Origin: Hydrogenophaga sp. PBL-H3
GTDB lineage: Bacteria > Pseudomonadota > Gammaproteobacteria > Burkholderiales > Burkholderiaceae_C
Assembly: GCF_010104355.1 (NCBI RefSeq)
Contig: NZ_CP044972.1
Location: 3,410,001 to 3,474,000, forward strand
DNA: 64,000 bases
Reading direction: 5' to 3'
Positions 18,755-27,427 of this stretch are shown here, piece by piece (positions within the stretch are counted from its first letter, which is position 1; the number at the start of each line of letters is the position of its first letter). The position numbers and the translations under genes were made by a program. The notes below the pieces were generated by a model that had not been told where the DNA came from, did no database searches, and saw nothing but the letters and a program-made list of their open reading frames with translations.

Positions 18755-18779
18755 GATTCGGTACCTGAGGTATGGAATC
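18755..18779. promoter_or_regulatory. LysR-type palindrome between gcl and its divergent regulator
   Basis: The 25-bp element has arms GATTCGGTACC and GGTATGGAATC around TGA. The outer ATTC/GAAT pairs are perfect and the arms match at nine of eleven positions. This fits the T-N11-A dyad of LysR operators. It covers the upstream alternative start of the LysR gene at 18772, which favours the later start at 18805. Confidence 0.6.
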
Positions 18780-18804
18780 GGAATTTCAGGACTACCATGC
18801 GGTC

Positions 18805-19719
18805 ATGGACCGCTACAAGGAAATCGAAGCCTTCGTGCAGGTGATGGAGCACGGCAGCCTCGCTTCGGCCGCGCTGCACGCGGGCATCACGCCGGTGATG
18901 ATGGGCCGGCGCATCGATGCGCTGGAAAAGCGCCTGGGCACCCAGCTCATGCACCGCTCCACCCGCCGCCTGGTGCTCACCGAACAAGGCGCCACCTTTC
19001 TCGACGAATGCCGCGGCCTGCTGGCGCAATGGGCCAGCGCCGAAGCCGCCGTCTCCTCGCAGCACCACAGCGCCAGCGGCCACCTGGTGGTGTCGGCGCC
19101 TGCGGCTTTCGGTCGGATGCATGTGGCGCCGCACGCCAGCGCCTTTCTCAAGGCGAATCCGCAGGTCCGCATCTCGTTCAACCTCACCGACCGCGTGGTC
19201 GACCTGGTGCGCGATGGTTACGACATGGCCCTGCGCATCGGCAACGTGATCGACCCGAACTTCGTGGCCATCAAACTCGCGACCAACCAGCGCGTGGTCT
19301 GCGGCACGCCCGCCTACTTCCGCAAGCATGGCAAGCCCAAGACGTTGGAAGACCTGAAATCCCACAACTGCCTGGCCTTCAACCTGCAGGGTGGCCAGCA
19401 GCGCGGCTGGTATTTCTTGCAGGACGGCAAGACCGTGACGGTGCGCGCCGAGGGCAACCTGGACTGCAACGACGGCGAGCTGCTGCACCGCTGGGTGAGC
19501 GAAGGCCTGGGCCTGGGCTGGCGCAGCACCTGGGAGATCCAGCTCCAGCTCCAGCGTGGCGAACTGGTGACCGTGCTCGACGAGTTCGCCCTGCCCGAGT
19601 ACGACATCCTGGCGGTGTACCCGCAGCAGCGCCACCTGCCGGCCAAGGTGCGCTTCTTCATCGACCACCTCAAGAAGATCTACGCACGGCCTGGCTACTG
19701 GCTGCGCGACACACCATGA
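18805..19719 (+). CDS. LysR-family transcriptional regulator of the gcl region
   Basis: A 304-residue LysR regulator. The N-terminal winged helix-turn-helix is visible (MDRYKEIEAFVQVMEHGSL, then LEKRLGTQLMHRSTRRLVL), followed by a periplasmic-binding-like effector domain. The start MDRYKEIEAF is preferred because LysR proteins of this class begin there and because the in-frame ATG 33 bases upstream sits inside the palindrome. It is divergent from gcl, so it likely controls gcl-hyi-glxR and itself. Its stop codon overlaps the start of the deaminase gene (ATGA), so regulator and deaminase are co-translated. The effector may be glyoxylate, allantoin or another purine product; that is inference. 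Confidence 0.9.
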   Translation: MDRYKEIEAFVQVMEHGSLASAALHAGITPVMMGRRIDALEKRLGTQLMHRSTRRLVLTEQGATFLDECRGLLAQWASAEAAVSSQHHSASGHLVVSAPAAFGRMHVAPHASAFLKANPQVRISFNLTDRVVDLVRDGYDMALRIGNVIDPNFVAIKLATNQRVVCGTPAYFRKHGKPKTLEDLKSHNCLAFNLQGGQQRGWYFLQDGKTVTVRAEGNLDCNDGELLHRWVSEGLGLGWRSTWEIQLQLQRGELVTVLDEFALPEYDILAVYPQQRHLPAKVRFFIDHLKKIYARPGYWLRDTP

Positions 19720-21161
19720 CCACCCTGCTGATCCACAACGCAACCTGCATCGCCACCTTCGACCACACCGACCCGGCGCAGGGGCGCGAACTCAAGGACG
19801 CCTCGCTCTTTGTGCGCGACCACCTGATCGAATGGATCGGCCCGGCCAGCGAACTGCCGCCCGCGCTGAAGGAAGCCGACGAAACCATCGACGCGCGCGG
19901 CCATCTGGTGGTACCGGGTCTGGTCAACACGCACCACCACATGTATCAAAGCCTCACGCGGGCTCTACCCGCCGTGCAGAACGCCGAGCTGTTTGGCTGG
20001 CTGCAAGGGCTCTACCCGGTGTGGACCGGCCTCACGCCCGAGATGGTTCGGGTCTCCACCCAGGTGGCCATGGCCGAGCTGCTCCTGAGCGGCTGCACCA
20101 CCACCAGCGACCACCTCTACCTCTATCCCAACGGCGTTCGGCTGGAAGACAGCATCGAAGCCGCGCAGGCCATCGGCATGCGTTTTGTGGCCACGCGCGG
20201 CAGCATGAGCGTGGGGCAATCGCAAGGCGGTCTGCCACCCGACAGCGTGGTGGAGCGCGAAGACGCCATCCTCAAAGACAGCCAGCGGCTCATCGAGACC
20301 TGGCACGACGCGCGCCATGGCGCCATGCTGCAGATCGCGCTGGCCCCGTGTTCGCCGTTCTCGGTGAGTACCGGACTCATGAAGGACAGCGCCGCGCTGG
20401 CGCGATCGTTCAAAGGGCAAGGCGTGCGCCTGCACACCCACCTGGCCGAGAACGACCACGACATCGCCTACAGCCTGGCCAGGTTCAACCGCACGCCCGC
20501 GCAGTACGCGCAAGACCTCGGCTGGCTGGGTGACGACGTGTGGCACGCGCACTGCGTCAAGCTCGACGACGACGGCATCTCGCTGTTCGCGGCCAGCCGC
20601 ACTGGCGTGGCGCACTGCCCCTGCAGCAACATGCGCCTGGCCTCGGGCATCGCCCCGGTGCGCCGCTTGCTGGACGCCGGCGTTCCCGTGGGCCTGGGCG
20701 TGGACGGCAGCGCGAGCAACGACGGCGCGCACATGGTGGCCGAGGCCCGCCAGGCCCTGCTGCTGGCCCGCGTGGGCCGCGCGATGCAGCCGCCCGAGGT
20801 GCGCGCAGACAAAACCTTCTTCGGCTGCGACCTGGGCCCGGCCGAAATGACGGCGCGCGACGCACTCTTTATCGCCACGCGCGGCGGCGCCCAGGTGTTG
20901 GGACGCAGCGATGTCGGGTATCTCGCGCCCGGCCTGTGCGCCGACTTCGCGCTCTTTGATCTGCGCACGCTGGGCTTTGCCGGCGGCGCGGTGCACGACC
21001 CGGTAGCCAGCCTGCTCTTGTGCGCCAGCGCGCAGGCCGCATGCACGGTCGTGAACGGGCGGGTGGTGGTGCGGCAGGGCCAGCTGACCACGGTGGACCT
21101 CGGACCGCTGCTGGAAAAGCACAACCGCCTGGCCAGGGAGCTGGCGCAGGCGGTTGTCTGA
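19716..21161 (+). CDS. 8-oxoguanine deaminase-type amidohydrolase (ATZ/TRZ family)
   Basis: A 481-residue cytoplasmic metal-dependent amidohydrolase of the ATZ/TRZ deaminase group, best matching 8-oxoguanine deaminase, which gives uric acid. Metal ligands are visible as His73 and His75 in VNTHHHMYQSLTR, His in VRLHTHLAENDHD, His in DVWHAHCVKL and Asp in GLGVDGSASNDG. The conserved Glu of HLAEND is the expected catalytic acid. The start overlaps the LysR stop by 4 nt. Uric acid degradation yields glyoxylate, the substrate of the divergent gcl cluster, which supports a purine-salvage or breakdown role. Related enzymes act on guanine, hydroxyatrazine or isoxanthopterin, so the substrate should be tested. 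Confidence 0.85.
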   Translation: MTTLLIHNATCIATFDHTDPAQGRELKDASLFVRDHLIEWIGPASELPPALKEADETIDARGHLVVPGLVNTHHHMYQSLTRALPAVQNAELFGWLQGLYPVWTGLTPEMVRVSTQVAMAELLLSGCTTTSDHLYLYPNGVRLEDSIEAAQAIGMRFVATRGSMSVGQSQGGLPPDSVVEREDAILKDSQRLIETWHDARHGAMLQIALAPCSPFSVSTGLMKDSAALARSFKGQGVRLHTHLAENDHDIAYSLARFNRTPAQYAQDLGWLGDDVWHAHCVKLDDDGISLFAASRTGVAHCPCSNMRLASGIAPVRRLLDAGVPVGLGVDGSASNDGAHMVAEARQALLLARVGRAMQPPEVRADKTFFGCDLGPAEMTARDALFIATRGGAQVLGRSDVGYLAPGLCADFALFDLRTLGFAGGAVHDPVASLLLCASAQAACTVVNGRVVVRQGQLTTVDLGPLLEKHNRLARELAQAVV

Positions 21162-21180
21162 GGGGAGCAGGCGCGACAGC

Positions 21181-22770
21181 TCAGGCGCGCGCGACCCCGG
21201 TCTTGAAAACCGCCACCGATGCCACGAGCTGCTGCGCCTGTTGCTTGAGGCTGTCGGCGGCCGCTGCGCTCTCTTCGACCAGCGCCGCGTTCTGTTGCGT
21301 GCCCTGGTCCATGCGGGTGATGGCCTGACCCACCTGCGCCACACCCGAGCTCTGCTCGGAACTCGCTGCGCTGATCTCGCCCACGATATCGCTCACGCGG
21401 CGGATCGATGCCACCACTTCCTGCATGGTGGTGCCGGCCTGATCAACCAGGGCGGAGCCCTGTTCGACGCGGTCCACGCTGGCGCCGATCAGGCCCTTGA
21501 TTTCCTTGGCCGCTTCGGCGCTGCGTTGTGCCAGGTTGCGCACCTCGCCAGCCACCACCGCAAAACCGCGGCCCTGCTCGCCCGCCCGCGCGGCTTCCAC
21601 CGCGGCGTTGAGCGCCAGGATGTTGGTCTGGAACGCGATACCGTCGATGACACCGATGATGTCGCTGATCTTGCGGCTGCTCTCGTTGATGCCCTTCATG
21701 GTCTGCACCACTCGGCCCACCACCTCACCGCCCTGCACCGCCACGCTGGACGCGCTCTGGGCCAGCTGGCTGGCCTGGCGCGCGTTGTCGGCGTTGTGGC
21801 GCACGGTCGTGCCCAGTTGCTCCATGGTGGCCGCTGTCTGCTGCAGCTCGCTGGCCTGCTGCTCGGTGCGGGCCGAGAGATCCTGGTTGCCCGAGGCGAT
21901 CTCGCCGCTGGCGTGCGAGACGTAGTCGGAACTCCGGCGCACATCGGTCACGGCCTTGGACAGACCTTGCTGCATGGCCAGCAGCCAGGCCAGCAGGCTG
22001 TCGGTGTCGCCTTTGCGGAGATGGATCGGCGTGGTCAGGTCGCCTTCGGCCACAGCCCGGGCAATGGTCACCGCGGTGCGCGGCTCACCACCCAGCTGGC
22101 GCAGCATGTTGCGGGTGAGCATCAGCGCCAGGCCAATGCCGATCACCAGCGACATGCCCAGCAAGCCCATGACGGCAAAACGCGCCTGGTCGTACACGGT
22201 GGTCACATGCTGTGCAGAGGCTTCGCCACCGTCGTAGTTGAACTGGATCAAACCGTTGAGGGCAGACACCACTTCATCGAACGCCATGCTGGAGAGACCG
22301 TCGGCGATGTCGGCAGCATCCACCTGCTGTTTGGCGCGACCGAGCTTGATGACCTTCTCGTTGGCCTGCTGGTAGGCAGCCCAGGCTGTCGAGAGCTTGC
22401 CAGTCAGCGCCGTTTCCTCGTCGCCTGAAACGCGTCCCTGGTAGCCGGCGAACAAGGCCTCCAGCGACTTGCCGGCCTCTTTCATCTTGTCTTCGTACTC
22501 GGCGTGGTAACTGCCGTCCTCGGTGCGGCTGTGCTTGATCTCGAACTCGCGGTATTCCACCGCCAGCGCACGCGCATCCGACAGGGCGCCCACGCCCTTG
22601 AGCCACTTCTGGGACAGCGCGATGGCTTCACCATCCACGCTCTTCAGACCCACCAGAGCAGTGGCGCCGAGAACCGCCGTCAACACCAGAATGGACGCAA
22701 ACGCGCCGAAGAGCTGCTGACCCACCGAGAGTCGGTGGAGCCAGCCAGAAGGATTGAGAAGTTTTTTCAT
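21181..22770 (-). CDS. Methyl-accepting chemotaxis protein
   Basis: A 529-residue chemoreceptor. A first membrane segment (about residues 16-40) is followed by a periplasmic four-helix-type domain of about 150 residues and a second membrane segment near residue 195 ([20 protein letters not shown]). A HAMP domain and the signalling helices follow, with the hairpin tip EIKGLIG preceded by the conserved [20 protein letters not shown] and [18 protein letters not shown]. The tail lacks a CheR-binding pentapeptide. It is 13 bp downstream of a secreted Cache-domain protein. The frame extends upstream, but [10 protein letters not shown] is the first sensible start. Confidence 0.95.
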   Translation of the reverse strand: MKKLLNPSGWLHRLSVGQQLFGAFASILVLTAVLGATALVGLKSVDGEAIALSQKWLKGVGALSDARALAVEYREFEIKHSRTEDGSYHAEYEDKMKEAGKSLEALFAGYQGRVSGDEETALTGKLSTAWAAYQQANEKVIKLGRAKQQVDAADIADGLSSMAFDEVVSALNGLIQFNYDGGEASAQHVTTVYDQARFAVMGLLGMSLVIGIGLALMLTRNMLRQLGGEPRTAVTIARAVAEGDLTTPIHLRKGDTDSLLAWLLAMQQGLSKAVTDVRRSSDYVSHASGEIASGNQDLSARTEQQASELQQTAATMEQLGTTVRHNADNARQASQLAQSASSVAVQGGEVVGRVVQTMKGINESSRKISDIIGVIDGIAFQTNILALNAAVEAARAGEQGRGFAVVAGEVRNLAQRSAEAAKEIKGLIGASVDRVEQGSALVDQAGTTMQEVVASIRRVSDIVGEISAASSEQSSGVAQVGQAITRMDQGTQQNAALVEESAAAADSLKQQAQQLVASVAVFKTGVARA

Positions 22771-22783
22771 CGCGCCACCGCCA

Positions 22784-23272
22784 TCACTTCTTGTGACCGA
22801 TGTAGCTGGCGCCGATGATCTTGCCGCCAGCGTCCTTGATGGGGTTGTAGCAGGCGTCAAAGGCGGTGCCCAGGACATCGATGGGGCCGCAGAACTGCTG
22901 GCCTTTGCTCACCGAGTCGTAGGCGGCATTGCGGGCGAGCTGGGTGCCCACGCCGCGCTTGCCTTCGGGCGTGAGCACGTTGGTGCTGACGCGAACGAAC
23001 TCGTCGCCTTCCCTCACGAACACGGTGGCGGTGGCCTGGTGGCTCTTGCGGATGCCGTCGACCACGTCGAAGTTGTTGTTGATCTTGCGCTCGCCAAAGA
23101 ACAGGGCGGGCACGGTCTTGCCGGCCACGGTGTCGGTGCCTTCCACGCGCGGTGCACCGATCTTGGTCAGGCGCGAATCCAGGTCGGCGATGGTGGCCTT
23201 GGGGTCGTTGGCGTGGGCAAAGGAGGCAGAGAAGGCCAGCGTGGCCAGCATCAGGGCGCGATTCAGTTTCAT
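22784..23272 (-). CDS. Secreted Cache-domain sensor protein
   Basis: A 162-residue exported protein. It has a standard signal peptide ([21 protein letters not shown]) and a single Cache domain of the Cache3/Cache2 type: [34 protein letters not shown], a Cys pair in [20 protein letters not shown], and [14 protein letters not shown]. Such domains usually sit in the periplasmic part of chemoreceptors or kinases; here it is free-standing. It is directly upstream of, and likely co-transcribed with, the chemoreceptor gene, and could act as a soluble ligand-binding partner. Confidence 0.85.
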   Translation of the reverse strand: MKLNRALMLATLAFSASFAHANDPKATIADLDSRLTKIGAPRVEGTDTVAGKTVPALFFGERKINNNFDVVDGIRKSHQATATVFVREGDEFVRVSTNVLTPEGKRGVGTQLARNAAYDSVSKGQQFCGPIDVLGTAFDACYNPIKDAGGKIIGASYIGHKK

Positions 23273-23536
23273 GGCAACTCCAGTAAAGACAGGTTGAGGG
23301 TGGCATCCCGGGGGATGTGAATCCATATCGGTAACAACTTGTCAGACTTGAGTACGGCCAGTTTGGCGGATGCCCCACTGGACCAGTTCAAGACTGCGGA
23401 GTCGCCCATTCGATCGACACGTTCACCGCACTGACGGGTCTCGATTCTGGAGGTCGCGCCGTGGCGTCAAGCGCCCATAAGGCACCGCCTGGCCCCCCAT
23501 TTCCGGACTTCAGGACGCTTGACGCGGCGCCAGCGC

Positions 23537-23824
23537 TCACACCAGCGTGACGAGCGCCAGCCACGCCAGCGACACCCACCGCAGAGCCGCGCTGGCCGGC
23601 AGTCGCCACACCGCCGCCACCAGGAACAGGTTGTAGGGCAGGGGCAAAAAGTGCACGCCAGCGGCCAGCGCGATGTTGGCGCCCGATGCCACCAAGGCCA
23701 GCGCCAGGCCTGTGGCCAGCAGGTTGATGAGCGTGCCGACCACCACCAGGTCGCGCCAGAACAGCACGCGCTGTGGCACCTCGGCACGCCAGCGGCGTGT
23801 GAAGAATCCGGCGGCGCCGAGCAT
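23537..23824 (-). CDS. Small multi-pass membrane protein, function unknown
   Basis: A 95-residue hydrophobic protein with two or three likely membrane segments (DLVVVGTLINLLATGLALAL, then FLPLPYNLFLVAAVWRLP and a final WVSLAWLALVTLV). No family is recognised. Its ATG follows the stop of the esterase gene immediately (TGA then ATG), so translational coupling is expected. It ends the long leftward gene string that starts with iorA; the 264 bp to the Cache gene show no further coding signal. Confidence 0.6.
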   Translation of the reverse strand: MLGAAGFFTRRWRAEVPQRVLFWRDLVVVGTLINLLATGLALALVASGANIALAAGVHFLPLPYNLFLVAAVWRLPASAALRWVSLAWLALVTLV

Positions 23825-24514
23825 TCAGTTCGCCAGCAGGCGCACCAGCCAGGCATTGAGGTCGGCCACCTCCTGCGCGCACACCGAATGCTCCATCGGG
23901 TAGGTGTGCCAGTCCACCGCATGGCCCAGCGCTTGCAGCGCGTCGCGCGACTCGGCGCCGCGCTCGACCACCACCACCGGGTCGTGCGTGCCGTGCGCCA
24001 GGAAGATGGGCACATCGCGGTTGGCCTCGGATCGCTCGGCCAAGGTACGGGCAGCCAGCGGCAGGTAGCCCGACAGGCCCACCAGACCGGCGAGGCGCTG
24101 CGGCGCGCGCAGGCCAGCCATGAGTGTCATGGCACACCCTTGCGAAAACCCCATGAGCACGGTGCGTGAGGGTGGCACACCACGCGCGGCCTCGCGGTCC
24201 AGCAGACCCTGCACCAGCGCGCACGACTCGCGCAGACCGGCCTCGTCTTCTCGCCGCGACTGGCCAACGGGCGGATGGATGTCGTACCAGGCGCGCATCT
24301 CGTAGCCGCCGTTGAGGGTCACCGGGCGCACCGGTGCGCTGGGGAACACAAAGCGCACCGGGCCGATGGCGTCCAGATCAAGCTCCTGCACGATCGGCAC
24401 GAAGTCGTTGCCGTCGGCCCCCAGGCCGTGCAACACGACGACGCTGGCCACGGGCGCGGCTGAGGGGCTGCCCCCGCTGATGAGTTCGAGGGTTTCAAGC
24501 GTGTGAAAGGTCAT
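23825..24514 (-). CDS. Phospholipase/carboxylesterase-type alpha/beta hydrolase
   Basis: A 229-residue alpha/beta hydrolase of the carboxylesterase 2 (Abhydrolase_2) family. The oxyanion region VVVLHGLGADGNDFVPIVQE, nucleophile Ser in LMGFSQGCAMT, Asp in FLAHGTHDPVV and His in YPMEHSVCAQE make a complete triad. It should hydrolyse small esters in the cytoplasm, as there is no signal peptide. The start MTFHTLETL is preferred to one four codons upstream. It lies 32 bp after the TRAP large permease and may belong to that transcription unit. Confidence 0.92.
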   Translation of the reverse strand: MTFHTLETLELISGGSPSAAPVASVVVLHGLGADGNDFVPIVQELDLDAIGPVRFVFPSAPVRPVTLNGGYEMRAWYDIHPPVGQSRREDEAGLRESCALVQGLLDREAARGVPPSRTVLMGFSQGCAMTLMAGLRAPQRLAGLVGLSGYLPLAARTLAERSEANRDVPIFLAHGTHDPVVVVERGAESRDALQALGHAVDWHTYPMEHSVCAQEVADLNAWLVRLLAN

Positions 24515-24546
24515 GACCCGCAGCATACCGGCTGCGGGTCACAAGG

Positions 24547-25848
24547 CTATTGCACGAAGCCAGGCAACCAGAGCGAGATGGACGGGAAGGCGCACAGGAT
24601 CAACAGACGCAGCACGTCCACGCCGATGAAGGGCATGGTGCCCTTGTAGATCGAACCCAGCGGCACGTCGCGCGCAATCGAGTTGATGACGAACACGTTC
24701 ATGCCCACGGGCGGGCAGATCATGCCGAAGGTCACCGCCATCACCACGATCACGCCGAACCACACCGGATCAAAGCCCAGCTGCATCATGGCTGGGAACA
24801 CGATGGGCACGGTCAGCAGGATCATGGCCAGCTCGTCCATCACCGCGCCCAGGATCAGGTAGCCCACCATGATCAGTGCGAGCACACCATACGGCCCCAC
24901 CGGCAGGTGCACCAGGAACTCCACCGCGTTCTGCGTGAACTGCGTGATGGTGAGGAAGTAGCCAAACAGGTACGCCCCCACCACGATCAGCATGATGGCC
25001 GACGACACGCGCAGCGAACCGATGAGCGCGGCCTTGATCTGCGTCCAGCCCAGCCGACGGCGCAGCATGCCGATGGCCAGCGTGCCCATGGCGCCCACAC
25101 CCGCAGCCTCCTGCACGGTGAACAGTCCGCCGTAGATGCCGCCCAGCACAAACACAAACAGCACCACCACCGCCCACAACGCGCGCAGCGAGGCAAAGCG
25201 TTCGGCCCAGCTGTGGCGCTCACCGCGGGGCATGGCATCGGGCCGCAGACGCGCCACGACCGCCACCACCACGCAGTAAAAGCCGATGGCCATGAATCCA
25301 GGAATGATGCCGGCGGCGAACAGCTTGGTGATGTCGGTCTCGGTCATGATGCCGTAGAGCACCATGATCACCGAGGGCGGGATCATGATGCCCAGGGTGC
25401 CGCCCGCAGCGATCAGCCCGGCCGAGAAGCCCGGGCTGTAGCCAGCGCGGCGCATCTCGGGCAAGGCCACCTGCGTCATGGTGGCGGCCGTGGCCACCGA
25501 CGAGCCGTTGATGGCCGAGAAGCCACCGCAGGCCGCAATGGACGCCAGCGCCAGACCGCCACGGCGGTGTCCGAGCCAGGCCCGACCCGCCGCAAACAGC
25601 TCGGTGCTCATGCCCGACTGCGAGGCAAACGCCCCCATCAGGATGAACATCGGGATGACGCTGAGGTTGTAATCGGTGAGCACCGACAGCGGCACGTTGG
25701 CCAGCAGGTTGAGCCCGGGCTGCAGCCCGGTGAGCGCGGCAAAACCGCCCACACCGGCGATGCCCATGGCCACACCGATGGGCACGCGCAGCGCCATGAG
25801 GCCGAACATGGCCACGAAGCCCAGGAGGGCCACCAGATCACGATCCAT
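24547..25848 (-). CDS. dctM: TRAP transporter large permease subunit
   Basis: A 433-residue, roughly 12-segment membrane protein of the DctM family that carries the Na+-coupled translocation path of a TRAP importer. Typical stretches include FLVHLPVGPYGVLALIMVGY, a segment PPSVIMVLYGI, and near the end GMICPPVGMNVFVIN. The start MDRDLVALLG overlaps the small permease gene by 11 bp; the longer frame is only the antisense-free extension into dctQ. It belongs to the P-Q-M set behind iorAB. Confidence 0.95.
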   Translation of the reverse strand: MDRDLVALLGFVAMFGLMALRVPIGVAMGIAGVGGFAALTGLQPGLNLLANVPLSVLTDYNLSVIPMFILMGAFASQSGMSTELFAAGRAWLGHRRGGLALASIAACGGFSAINGSSVATAATMTQVALPEMRRAGYSPGFSAGLIAAGGTLGIMIPPSVIMVLYGIMTETDITKLFAAGIIPGFMAIGFYCVVVAVVARLRPDAMPRGERHSWAERFASLRALWAVVVLFVFVLGGIYGGLFTVQEAAGVGAMGTLAIGMLRRRLGWTQIKAALIGSLRVSSAIMLIVVGAYLFGYFLTITQFTQNAVEFLVHLPVGPYGVLALIMVGYLILGAVMDELAMILLTVPIVFPAMMQLGFDPVWFGVIVVMAVTFGMICPPVGMNVFVINSIARDVPLGSIYKGTMPFIGVDVLRLLILCAFPSISLWLPGFVQ

Positions 25849-26344
25849 GAGCGGCTCCGTTGAGTTCGTCGCTGCCTTCGTCGGCGCTGGCCGCACGGCC
25901 TTGCCACAAATGCACCAGCCGCACCAGCGCCAGCAGCGCCGCCACGCTGGCACCCACAGCCGCCACGGCATAAAACCATTGCAGCGGCAGCCGCAGGTCC
26001 ATGGTGCCCTGGCTTCCAGTGCCGCCCACCTTGACCCAGACCATCCAGGCCATGGGCATCAGGAAGGCCGTGGTCACGGCGGTGGCGATCATGTCCACAC
26101 AGCGTTGGCCGGCAGGCTTGAGGCTCTCCCACAGCAGGTCCACACAGATGTGCGTGCCGTAGTAGGTGGCCAGCGCGATGCCCCAGAACATCGCGATGCC
26201 CTGCAGCATCTGGGATCCGTCGAACCAGTCGGGGATCTGCATGCTGAAGGCGTAGCGCAGCAGCACGTTGCCCGCGGTCAGCACCGCGATCAGCAGCAGC
26301 GAGAGTGCGGCCATCGTCTCGATGGCCGAGAACACGCGTTTCAT
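25838..26344 (-). CDS. dctQ: TRAP transporter small permease subunit
   Basis: A 168-residue membrane protein with four hydrophobic segments, matching DctQ: MKRVFSAIETMAALSLLLIA, NVLLRYAF, and a Trp-rich centre WGIALATYYGTHICVDLLWE. It forms the membrane complex with DctM. Its ATG overlaps the stop of the binding-protein gene (TGATG), and its end overlaps dctM by 11 bp, showing tight coupling of the transporter genes. Confidence 0.93.
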   Translation of the reverse strand: MKRVFSAIETMAALSLLLIAVLTAGNVLLRYAFSMQIPDWFDGSQMLQGIAMFWGIALATYYGTHICVDLLWESLKPAGQRCVDMIATAVTTAFLMPMAWMVWVKVGGTGSQGTMDLRLPLQWFYAVAAVGASVAALLALVRLVHLWQGRAASADEGSDELNGAAHGS

Positions 26345-27375
26345 CAGTTGGAGGCCTTGCGCGCCGCCAGTTCCTTGCGCAGGTCGTCCAGCGCGGCCTG
26401 ACCCTGCACGCCCACGCCATCGGCGGACTTGACCCACTGGGTGTAGACCGGCTCCACCGCTTTCTTCCAGACGTCGAGCTGGGCCGGTGTGATCGGCACG
26501 ATGGTGTGGCCGGCCGTCTTCTCCAGCTTGCCCTGGCCCGCGTCTTCCTCGTCGCCCCAGGCCGCGCCGACCTTGCCCGCCCACTCGTTGTTGCAGTGGT
26601 CGTCGATCACCTTCTTCTGGCCCGCGGCGAGCTTGTCGTACCAGGGCTTGTTCATCACCCACACGAAGTCGGACGTGTACAGGCGCATGTCGCTGTGGTA
26701 CTTCACCGCCTTGTCAATGCCGAAGGAAATGATGGAGTTCCACGGGAACGTGATGGCATCGGCCAGGCCCTTGTCGAGCGCATCGCGCGACTCGGGCGCG
26801 GACACCTGCACGTTGGTCGCGCCCAGCAGCGTCATGGTCTGAGCCACCGTGCCGTTGGCCGAGCGGATCTTCATGCCCTTGAGCTGACCGGGTTCGGTGA
26901 TCGGCTTCTTGGCGTGGAAGGTGCCCACGTGCACGTGTGCGAAGCAAAACTTCACGTCCTTCATTTCGGTGGCGGCGTGCTTGCGGTACCAGGCGTCCAG
27001 CGCGGCCGAACCGGGGCCGGGTTTGGCAATCAGGAACGGCAGTTCACCGGCCGCCACCAGCGGGAAACGACCGGCTTGGTAACCGGGGTTGACCCAGGTC
27101 ATCTCGGCGATGCCGTCGCGCGCCATGTCGTAGTGGTCGGCAGCCTTGCCCAGTTGCTGCGCGGGGAACAGCGCCACCTTGATCGAACCCTTGGACGCCG
27201 CCTCCACCGACTTGGCCCACGGCTCGAAGCCCAGCTTGGCCAGCGGGTGCATGGCCGGCAGCCAGTGGGCGAACTTCATCTCGACCGGCTTGTCTTGCGC
27301 TTGCGCGCCCAGCGCGGCAAGCAGCAGGGTGGCGGCGGCAACGGCGCGAAGGGTGGCGTGGGATCGGGTCTTCAT
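26344..27375 (-). CDS. dctP: TRAP transporter solute-binding protein of the ior-linked operon
   Basis: A 343-residue periplasmic DctP-family protein. It has a Sec signal peptide (MKTRSHATLRAVAAATLLLA ending ALGAQAQ) and the family motif LKGMKIRSANGTVAQTM, with the conserved Arg for carboxylate binding. It is 52 bp downstream of iorB and overlaps dctQ. Given the indolepyruvate oxidoreductase genes upstream, an aromatic or other 2-oxo acid is a plausible ligand, but this is inferred from context alone. Confidence 0.93.
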   Translation of the reverse strand: MKTRSHATLRAVAAATLLLAALGAQAQDKPVEMKFAHWLPAMHPLAKLGFEPWAKSVEAASKGSIKVALFPAQQLGKAADHYDMARDGIAEMTWVNPGYQAGRFPLVAAGELPFLIAKPGPGSAALDAWYRKHAATEMKDVKFCFAHVHVGTFHAKKPITEPGQLKGMKIRSANGTVAQTMTLLGATNVQVSAPESRDALDKGLADAITFPWNSIISFGIDKAVKYHSDMRLYTSDFVWVMNKPWYDKLAAGQKKVIDDHCNNEWAGKVGAAWGDEEDAGQGKLEKTAGHTIVPITPAQLDVWKKAVEPVYTQWVKSADGVGVQGQAALDDLRKELAARKASN

Positions 27376-27427
27376 GGTGTGTCTCCTGTTGTGGCGGATG
27401 TCGAGAGATCAAGACGCTGTCCGGGCT

